Source: SZUA-365 sp964635845
GTDB lineage: Bacteria; Bacteroidota; Ignavibacteria; SZUA-365
Direction of reading: 5' to 3'
Length of the DNA stretch: 23,229 nt
NCBI GenBank assembly: GCA_964635845.1
Contig: CAZWNO010000065.1
Coordinates: forward strand, 1 to 23,229
In this document: one piece after another, positions 15,824 through 23,229 of the stretch
Layout of the letters: each line of letters begins with the position of its first letter
Numbering within the stretch: the first letter of the stretch is position 1
Program-made: the position numbers and the translations under genes
Notes under the pieces: model-generated
What the model was told of the DNA's origin: nothing
Seen by the model: only the letters and a program-made list of their open reading frames with translations
The model's database searches: none

Positions 15824-16371
15824 CGATGGAACATCCGGATCATGAACTGCTTCTCGCCTGCGCCGACGGACTGCTGTCCACCGAGCAGTCCGATGAGATT
15901 CGGGCACATACAACTCGATGCCCGGACTGTGCGGCTGTCCTCGAGAGGGAAATGGCGTTGAGCGCCGCGTTGCGCGCGCAGCCGCTGGCGCGGCCGTCTC
16001 CCGCCTTCGACCAGGCCGTGCTTCGCGCCCTGATGCCGCGGGCAGAGTCGACCGGCAGACATGAAATTTCCTTTCGCGGATACGGCGGCATCCTCCTGCT
16101 CTGCGCCTGCACCCTCGTGATCTACCTCGCCGCGAACGGCAAGAGCGACGGCGCACCTACCTGGCTCACTCCCGTGTACGAGACTATCAGCGGAGCGATG
16201 TCGTGGTTCACCGATCGATTCGTGTCGGGCATCAGCGGAATGATCTCCCCTCTGGGTACCGCCGCGCACGGCAGCAACTTCATCGAGATATTCCTGCTCG
16301 CCACGCTCGCGCTCGTCCTGCTCGGCGGACTCGATCGCGTCATCGCTCCGCTGTTCCGCAAGGAACGCTGA
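15820..16371 (+). CDS. Anti-sigma factor with zinc-binding domain and two membrane helices
   Basis: A 183-aa membrane protein cotranscribed with the ECF sigma factor. The cytoplasmic N-terminus holds the HX3CX2C zinc motif of the ZAS domain (H30, C34, C37), the fold that clamps ECF sigma factors. A first helix spans about 87-105. An extracytoplasmic stretch follows, amphipathic and rich in F, W, S and G (about 108-152). A second helix spans about 154-172 and the protein ends in a basic tail. Most ZAS anti-sigma proteins have one helix and a C-terminal sensor outside; here the sensor part is a short loop between two helices. An ATG at 15826 is an alternative start, but 15820 gives the usual 4-bp overlap. 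Confidence 0.88.
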   Translation: MTMEHPDHELLLACADGLLSTEQSDEIRAHTTRCPDCAAVLEREMALSAALRAQPLARPSPAFDQAVLRALMPRAESTGRHEISFRGYGGILLLCACTLVIYLAANGKSDGAPTWLTPVYETISGAMSWFTDRFVSGISGMISPLGTAAHGSNFIEIFLLATLALVLLGGLDRVIAPLFRKER

Positions 16372-16438
16372 GACAAGATTTCCCCGCGAAGCGGCCTGAG
16401 AAGAACGGGAATCCGTATCGCTGATAACTATCGGCAGC

Positions 16439-18721
16439 TCAGTAATACACGAAGCGCACGGTGATCCGCCTCGTGCGTCCGGCGTCGTCCATGCAGGAAA
16501 TGCGGTGCTTCCCCATCGTCGGCGTGATGAAGGATTTCTCCCCGTTCTGCACCGTGGCGTGCAGCTTCCCGTCCACGTACCAGTACTGCGCTTTCACGCC
16601 CGCGGGTGACGCCGCCTGGAGCATGACCTGCTGATCGGTTCCCCGCTCGATGTAGTATGTGTAATCCGCGGAAGGCGAGATGATGCGCGGACCGTCGCCG
16701 CTCATGCGCATGGTGCAGGCGGGATTATGCGGCGGCGGCTTGGCGATGGAAACGCGATTCTCATCGAACCACACCGCCAGTTCGGGATCATACACCGGAT
16801 ACCATTCCTCCGCGACTGCGCTGTCGGGTGCGCAGTCCATGCAGTAGTGCATGCTGCGGTCCGCGCTGACGATGAACGGGCGCAGCAGATCGCAGCGGCG
16901 GTTCTGCGAACAGCGCTCGATGTACCAGTCGCTGACCAGTTCCGTGCAGCGGTCGGATGGGAGCAGGCCGGTCTGTGCGCATACCTCGCGCCGCGACACG
17001 TCCGCGGGTTTTTTCACGATGTGCTTCCCGCTGTCCCTGTCGATGGCATCGAAGACATCGACGAGGAGCGGAACGGCCATCTCCGCACCGGAGAGATGCG
17101 GCGCGCCCTCACCGCTGAAATTACCGAGCCACACTCCCACCGTATAGCGCGCGTTCCACCCGATCGCCCAGGCGTCGCGCTTGCCGTACGACGTCCCCGT
17201 CTTCCACGCGAATCGCGGCAGGCGCGAGGTCGCGCGCAGTTCCTCCGGCAGATCGGGACGGTCATGTTTCGAGAGGATCTCGCTCACGAGAAAAGCGGCA
17301 GCCGGAGAGATCATGCTCCTGCCCTTCGCGACGGCGTCGCTGTTCGTGCAGCGGATATGTTGCAGCACACCCGCGCGCGCGAAGATGCTGCTGGCGCGGA
17401 CCAGTTCCTCAAGTGTCACTCCGCAGCCGCCGAGGATGAGCGAAAGTCCCAGCTTCTCCCGCTCGCCGCCGATCCGGGCGAATCCCATTGCCGCGAGCCA
17501 CGTCACGAACGGACCGACTCCCTGCCGCGCCAGTTCGCGCACGGCGGGAACGTTCAGCGATTTGAGCAGCGCATCCCGCACGGTCACGTCGCCGGAATAG
17601 CTGTCATCGAAATTCTCGGGCATGTAGCCGCCGAACTCGCTGGGGATGTCGAGCAACCGCATGCGGGGCGTGAGCGCGCCCTCGTCGAACGCGCGCGCGT
17701 ACAGGAACGGCTTAAGCGTGGATCCCGGCGAACGCACGGCGCGGACACCGTCGACCTGCCCCTGGTTCGCGGCGTCCGAGAAATCCGCTGAACCGCACCA
17801 TGCCGCCACGGTCATGCTGTCGTTGTCGAGCACGAGCAGGGCTCCGTTGCGCACGCCGTCGATCGACACGCGCTGCACATGATTCCACAGCAGCCGCTCG
17901 GCGGCGTCCTGCACCGCGGGATCGAGCATCGTATGGACCAGATCGCTTTTCGCGCGCTCTCGCGCCACGAGCGTGAAATGCGGCGCTCGCCGCGGCATCG
18001 CGGACCGCGCGACCGTGAAGGGCTCGGCCATGGCGCTGAGAATATCGCTTTCCGGAAAAACTCCATTGTCGCGAAAACGCCGCAGCCAGAGACGCGTTTG
18101 ACGCTGTATCCCGTCCGCGCTGCGATCCAGCCGCAGGCGATTCGGATTGTTGGGAATCAGCGCGAGCGCGACGGACTGCGCGAGACTGAGCTTTTCGGGA
18201 GAGCGGTTGAAGTAGATCCGGGATGCGGACGCCACGCCCTCGATATTGCCACCCATCGGAAGCAGGCTGATATAGCGTTCGAGGATTTCCCGCTTCGGAT
18301 ATCGGATTTCCAGCTGCAGCGCGCGCACCATCTCCCGCAGCTTGACGAGGTAGCTGCGCTCGTCCGGTTCGAGCATGCGCGCCAGCTGCATCGTGATGGT
18401 CGATGCTCCCGATACGCGGCGTCCACTGCTGACATTGCTCCACATCGCGCGCAGTACCGATGGAAGGTTGACGCCGGGATGCAGGAGGAACCAGCGGTCC
18501 TCCTTCTCGATGATGGCGCGAATCAGATCCGGATTGACGTGATCGAGTCTTGTGCGCAGACGCCATTTATCATCCGCCGTGAGCGACGCGCCGAGAAGTT
18601 CCCCCCGCGCGTCGAATACCTGCATGGAATACTCGGGCAGATCGGGCGGGGGAAACACGTGATCGGCAATCGCGACCGCACCCGCGATCGCGATGAAGAT
18701 CCACAGGGCTTTGTTGCGCAT
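16439..18721 (-). CDS. pbpC: Penicillin-binding protein 1C
   Basis: A 760-aa bifunctional class A penicillin-binding protein, typical PbpC length, anchored by the N-terminal helix (4-20). The glycosyltransferase GT51 domain shows EDRWF..HPG (catalytic E74) and GASTITMQ (105-112). The transpeptidase domain has SxxK at S334-K337 (GSTLKPF), SLN at 388-390 and KTGT at 507-510. A cysteine-bearing linker is followed by a C-terminal BiPBP_C-like domain (about 680-760, PRIISPSADYTYY). The frame is open upstream to 19072, but those 117 codons lie inside the macroglobulin gene. The real ATG at 18719-18721 overlaps that gene's TGA by one base (TGATG). The alpha-2-macroglobulin/pbpC pair is a known partnership thought to defend and repair the envelope. 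Confidence 0.95.
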   Translation of the reverse strand: MRNKALWIFIAIAGAVAIADHVFPPPDLPEYSMQVFDARGELLGASLTADDKWRLRTRLDHVNPDLIRAIIEKEDRWFLLHPGVNLPSVLRAMWSNVSSGRRVSGASTITMQLARMLEPDERSYLVKLREMVRALQLEIRYPKREILERYISLLPMGGNIEGVASASRIYFNRSPEKLSLAQSVALALIPNNPNRLRLDRSADGIQRQTRLWLRRFRDNGVFPESDILSAMAEPFTVARSAMPRRAPHFTLVARERAKSDLVHTMLDPAVQDAAERLLWNHVQRVSIDGVRNGALLVLDNDSMTVAAWCGSADFSDAANQGQVDGVRAVRSPGSTLKPFLYARAFDEGALTPRMRLLDIPSEFGGYMPENFDDSYSGDVTVRDALLKSLNVPAVRELARQGVGPFVTWLAAMGFARIGGEREKLGLSLILGGCGVTLEELVRASSIFARAGVLQHIRCTNSDAVAKGRSMISPAAAFLVSEILSKHDRPDLPEELRATSRLPRFAWKTGTSYGKRDAWAIGWNARYTVGVWLGNFSGEGAPHLSGAEMAVPLLVDVFDAIDRDSGKHIVKKPADVSRREVCAQTGLLPSDRCTELVSDWYIERCSQNRRCDLLRPFIVSADRSMHYCMDCAPDSAVAEEWYPVYDPELAVWFDENRVSIAKPPPHNPACTMRMSGDGPRIISPSADYTYYIERGTDQQVMLQAASPAGVKAQYWYVDGKLHATVQNGEKSFITPTMGKHRISCMDDAGRTRRITVRFVYY

Positions 18722-21700
18722 CACCGCATGCGCAGCGGAGCGACGCGGACCCGCGCCGCTCCGTGATACGAATGGAAGGACGGATCGTACATCGCCTCGG
18801 CAGCGATGGGAGGCAATGCGAACACACCTTCGTTGACGACGCGCATGAGATAGAGGAATTCCTTCGTGCCACTGCCGGCGAGCGAGGTGAACAGAATGAG
18901 CCGGTCGTCGCGCACATCCATGTATTCCACGGAGAGAGGATCCGTGACGGTCCAGTTCAGTTCCGTCGACGCGCGCAGCCGCGCGTTCTCGATCTCGCAG
19001 CCGGCGGGAATGATGTCCGTCACGACGACGTTGTCGACCGAACGCCCCTCGCCGCTGACGGATATCTTGCACACGACGAGCTGGCCCTGCCGCAGTTCCG
19101 AAGGGGAAAGGGATTTACGAGTGCGATAATCATACCATTCGCGGCGCACCCGCATGCCCGCGTCTTTCTCCGCGACGTCGCCCTGCCTGCGTATTCCTTC
19201 GGCGCTCCAGAAATAGTACACCTCCCCCTTGCCGCTGGCCTTGAGCGTCACCGCGCCGCCGCCGAGTTCCTTCTCGGTCACCGTGATGGATGTGCCGTCA
19301 TAGCTCGCGCGCTTCTTTCCGTCCACCAGCACGGCGACATTGATGTCGGACGAAGCCGAGCGGCGCGCCGCCTTGCCCATCGCGAGCATGACGAACGCCG
19401 TCTCCTGCGTCGAGTACATGTTCTCCGCCTTTCCCGCGATCCATCGCAGCATGTCGGGAATCTGCCTGTTACCGGGATCCACTTCGAGCAGGACGTTGAG
19501 CATGATCGCGTTCGCGCGCAGTTCGGAGTCGAAGCAGCCGCCGGTCTCCCGCGCTGCCTGCTCGGCGCGGAACGCGGCAGGGATGGTCTGATGGTAGGAA
19601 CTCCATTTCCCGGAGAGCGCATAGGCGCCCGCGAGCAGGTATTGCGTGTCGCGTGTCAGAAGATGCGGGCGTCCTTTGTAATAGTTCATGGTGGAGAGAT
19701 CGGCCTTGCCGGCGATCGCGAGCACGTAGAGCGAATAGATGATCTCCTTGCGCGCCTTCAATTCGGCCGTCCGCCCCGTCCCCTGGTACACGTAATAATC
19801 GTAGGTTTCGCGTCTCTTCGATTCCTTCGCAAGATAGCGGAGCAGACGCGTGACGGTCTGATCCGAGACGCGGTAATTCGCCTTTCGTGCTTCGAGAAGG
19901 AAATGCGCCGCATAGGCGCTGCCCCACCAGCTGCGCTCGGTCCCTCCCGGCCAGTAGGCCATGCTGCCGTCGTAGAGCTGCATCGATTCGACCTTGCGGA
20001 TTGCCTCGTTCACGACGATATCGTCTGGCAGTAAAGCGCGTCCCAGANNNNNNNNNNGGCGGGATTGTGCATGCGGTACTGTTCGGGGGCTGCCAGCTTC
20101 AGGACGTCGGTGAGGTAGAGCTGCGGAAAGGCTTTCGACACAGTCTGCTCGACGCAGCCGTGCGGGTAGCCGACGAGCCGCCTGAGCTGCTTCGAAAAAC
20201 GTATCGCCGGAAACGGTGCTATCGTCAACCGCAGACTGCGCGTGCCGGAGAGATACTCCCCAGCCTTCGGGAGTTTTGCGGTCGAACCGTTCTTCAGCAC
20301 GCCCGAGCGGCTGTCGACGGAGTACGGGACGCGCGGACGCACGGCAATGGAGTACTGCTCCTTCACCGACGCGACGCCCGAAGTACCGAGCGCGATCGAG
20401 GCCTTGCCGGGCGTCTGACCTGCCTGCATCCGGAAGCGCACCTGCGCCGTGCCGTTCGCCGGAACCTGCACGGTGGCGGACGCGGCCGAGCGCAGGCGCA
20501 GCGCGCCGTCCGCCTTCAGCGACACGGTGACCTTCCCTGCCTTTGACGTGGTGTTGATCACCGCGACCGGCATCACGAGGGAATCGCCTGTCGTGAGCAG
20601 TCGCGGAAGCTGCGGCTCGAGGATGATGTCGTCGCTGACCTTCATGCGCTTCTCGGCACCCGCGAAGCGCGCGTCGGTGTAGGCCACCGCCATCAGCCGC
20701 GCCTCGCCGTTGAACTGCGGGAGCTTCAGCGTCACGCGCACCTTTCCCGCGGCGTCGCTGCGCTTGATCCCGCTCCAGTACGAGAACAGCGTGAAGCGGT
20801 TCGTGGCGATGGGATTCGTGCGTTTGCGCGCCGCGTCCTCGTCGTAGCCATCGCCGCCGACGGATGCGGACATCCGGACAATCTCCGGCAGGAGGAACTT
20901 GTACAGGTCATGCGCGGTGACGTGCAGCGCGCGCTTGGCGTACATCGTCTTGTAGGGATCGGGCGTGCCGTAGTTCGTGATCTGCAGGATGCCCTCGTCC
21001 ACCGCGGCGAGCGTGACATGCACGTCGCGCCGCGCCGCAGTCTGAATCGTGATCGTCTGCGTGCTGCCCGGCTTGACGCGCTCCGGCGCGCTGATCGACA
21101 GCGGCAGACGGTTCTCCTTCTTCTCCACAGTCATCGAGGCGAAGCCGTGGCCGACGAGGAATGGCGTGTCGTTCCCTTCCCCGTGGGGACGGAACAGTGT
21201 CGCCGTCACGTAGGCATTCGGCAGATAATCGCTCTTCACCGGAATCGTCACTTCGATCGAACGCTTCTCGACATCCACATACTGATGATGATACACGCCA
21301 TTGCGTTCGACGGTGATGAGCAGGCGTCCCCCGAAGGGACACATGAACAGCACCTTCGCATTCTCGCCGGGCTTGTACTTCTCCCTGTCGAACACGATGT
21401 CGACGCGTCCCTCCTTGTCCACTTCGAACGAGGAGGCGGTGTTCGACGCCCAGCCGTAGGCGTAAAAACTCGTCATCCGGTAATCCCGCTCGCCCGCGCG
21501 TGACACGCGCAGCTCGTACTTCCCGGAGCGGCGCACGGCGAAATTGAATCTCGTCGCGCCGTTGAGCGTCATCCGTTTCTCCCACTCGACGACTTCCTTT
21601 TCCTCGGAGGCGTAATAATATCGGTCCGCATAGTCCTTTTTCAGCACGGTCTGCCATTCCATCCGCACCAGGCGGACGTCGGCCTGGAATCCCTTCAACG

Positions 21701-23229
21701 CATTGTCGCCGCGATCGACCGCGACGATGTTGAAGTCCAGGTTCTTGTTCACGCCGAAATAAGTGCCGGCGGATTTTATTCCGATGTGATAGCTGTTGGG
21801 ATGGACCGTGAACGGCTGCACCCGGTTCACGGTTCTCCCCGTGAGATCGAACACGCTCACGTACATCGCGCCTTCGATGACGCCGCTGGAGTGCAGCTCC
21901 GCCGGCAGATCGTAATTGATGCGCGCGCGTCCGTTTTCATCCAGCACGCCCTCTAGCATGACGTTCTCGATGCGCGTGTCGCCAGTCGAACCGCTGGAGA
22001 AATCATGGTCGCCGAAACGCCTGCTGACGAAGGGGCGATGCTTCAGCTGCACGTCCGCCTCGTAGCGGAGGTTCGAGGCGCGCGCACCGAAGAGATACTC
22101 CGCGTCGACGTCCACCGCGACAGTCTGTCCCGGTGTCAGCGTCAGTGTCTGCGAGCGCAGCTGCACGCGGATCTTGTCCGGCACGAATTCCTCGACGTTG
22201 ATCGCCGACGTGCCGATCAGCTTGTCGCCGCCGGTGTACAGCTCGATCTTATAGGGACCGGTGAGCGCATATGCCGGGAGATCGATGCGCTGCTCGAACG
22301 AGCCTTGCCTGTTCAATACGAGCTTGAATTCACGGAACGCGCGGCCGCGCGGAGAGACTACCTTGAGCAGCACGGGCACGTCGGACACGGTGCGGAGATC
22401 CTCCGTGCGCACGATGCCGGAAATGTCGGCGCTTTCACCGGGCCGGTAGAGGTCGCGCGCGCCGTAGATGAAGCTCACGTACTCGCGTGAGGGCTGGATG
22501 AGTCCGCCCACATCGTAGCGCGATGTCTCCACGCGCGCGTCGTCGAGATCGAGGAAATTGAAATCCGATTCGGTAACCGCGGTGATGATGCGCGGCGTGA
22601 ATCCTTCGGCCTGCATCGCAACATCCTCGAAGGTCACCACGCCGTTGCCGTCGGTTTTGCCCGAAAGCAGCGTCTGATTGTTGCTCGAGATGACGGCGAC
22701 CTTCACATCGCTCACCGGCCGCGCCGTGGCGATCGAGTTGACGAACACCGTCACGGAATTCTCCGCCATGCGTGCGATCATCGCCAGATCGCTGAGCGCG
22801 ACGATCTTGGAATCCTGGATCCAGCGGTCCTCGCTCGAGCTGACCTGGATCACGTAGATGCCCCTGTGCTTCGATTTCAGCATGCGGTCGACGTTGACCA
22901 CGTGCTTGCCGAGCCAGTTTCGTCCCGCCTGCACGTCCACGGTCTCGTGGTACATCTCCCTGCCGAAATCCCCGACGTAGTAGCTGGGATTGTATTCGTA
23001 GTCCGCGTCGTACCAGCGATGCTGGTTGAGGAAATGCAGCACGTTGTTGGCGAAGACCTGGTACACGTCGATCTCGAGCGCATCCACGTTGACCGCGTTC
23101 ACCGCGAGATTCTTCTGTCCGCCCCGCATGAGGTAGCGTCCCCGCCGGTCGGCGAACATCACCGCCGGCTGCACGTCGACGAACGAGACCATCTGCCGGT
23201 ATTCCTGCCGGAGTTCGCCGCCGAAGAGT
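18721..23229 (-). CDS. Bacterial alpha-2-macroglobulin-like protein (partial; N-terminus off the edge, interrupted by an N gap)
   Basis: About 1,500 residues of a large envelope protein that traps proteases; the start lies beyond the right edge, since the frame stays open from the first visible base. Seen in order: repeated macroglobulin (MG) beta domains with YRPGE (22434-22448), then the alpha-2-macroglobulin core (KLPQFNGEARLMAVAYTDAR), the thioester motif CVEQ in YPHGCVEQ (20145-20156), a helical domain (MQLYDGSMAYWPGG) and a C-terminal beta domain. In the known family the Cys and Gln form a thioester that couples to attacking proteases. The reading frame ends before the Ns and resumes after them with a one-base offset (ALLPDDIVVNEAIRK). 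This reflects the gap placeholder, not a real break. It overlaps pbpC by one base. Any lipobox cannot be seen. Confidence 0.92.
20048..20057. other. Assembly gap (10 Ns) within the macroglobulin gene
   Basis: Ten undetermined bases in a row. The coding frame before the gap ends on a codon boundary at 20058, and the frame after it needs 20047 as the last base of a codon, so the true gap length should leave remainder 2 when divided by 3. Ten leaves remainder 1, so the Ns are a placeholder of wrong length. Confidence 0.98.

Noticed and set aside
16372..16438. Possible terminator between the convergent anti-sigma and pbpC genes
   Set aside because: Only 4-bp stems such as CCGC/GCGG are present and no T-run follows; nothing I can support.
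16727..17791. Plus-strand open frame (354 codons) opposite pbpC
   Set aside because: Antisense to the transpeptidase domain of a complete pbpC; no domain seen.
18722..19072. 117-codon N-terminal extension of pbpC
   Set aside because: It is a shadow of the macroglobulin gene, arginine- and histidine-rich, and lies before the membrane anchor. The TGATG junction at 18719-18723 gives the natural start.
20010..20047. Separate end of the N-terminal macroglobulin piece (WDALYCQTISS tail)
   Set aside because: The tail exists only because the 10-N placeholder shifts the frame; the other frame reads the expected family sequence.

Overview
The window is 23.2 kb of GC-rich, densely coded bacterial chromosome from a draft assembly, with a 10-N scaffold gap at 20048-20057. 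The 1088-aa secreted peptidase ends in a type IX secretion (T9SS) sorting domain. That points to the Bacteroidota or the related Ignavibacteria/Kapabacteria/Chlorobiota lineages, and the high GC favours a deep-branching member of that group. This placement is inference. No rRNA, tRNA, CRISPR array, transposase or phage gene was seen.

Left half (1-7513): a split carbohydrate uptake locus. A forward operon encodes a CUT1 ABC importer whose solute-binding protein is fused to its first permease (MalE-MalF type, 182-2494), then a MalG-type permease and an SLC45/GPH-like MFS sugar transporter. A second, related MFS transporter lies convergent to it. The two paralogues are separated by a 26-bp inverted repeat built from 9-bp units. 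Divergent from the second MFS gene is a two-gene unit: an unrecognised 76-aa two-helix membrane protein overlapping the start of a MalK-type ATPase. Another repeat-built dyad lies at 12-115, just before the first operon.

Middle (7631-14129): two large secreted proteins. One is a C10 (streptopain-like) cysteine peptidase with FN3, tandem Ig-like and T9SS sorting domains. The other is an amylo-alpha-1,6-glucosidase (glycogen debranching) enzyme with a signal peptide and a C-terminal Glucodextran_C-like module. The debranching enzyme and the importers plausibly work together: branched alpha-glucan or maltodextrin is trimmed outside the cytoplasm and the products are imported by the MalEF-MalG-MalK transporter and/or the MFS carriers. 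No SusC/SusD pair and no alpha-amylase are in the window.

Right half (14280-23229): stress and envelope functions. These are a universal stress protein with a clear promoter, a DUF6249-like membrane protein, an ECF sigma factor overlapping a zinc-binding anti-sigma factor by 4 bp, then on the minus strand penicillin-binding protein 1C and a large alpha-2-macroglobulin-like protein with a CVEQ thioester motif. The macroglobulin gene and pbpC overlap by one base. The macroglobulin gene is interrupted only by the N gap and runs off the right edge, so its N-terminus is missing.

I found no wholly new multi-gene system. The best candidates for something undescribed are the small membrane protein coupled to malK, the repeat-built dyads, and the architecture of the secreted debranching enzyme.
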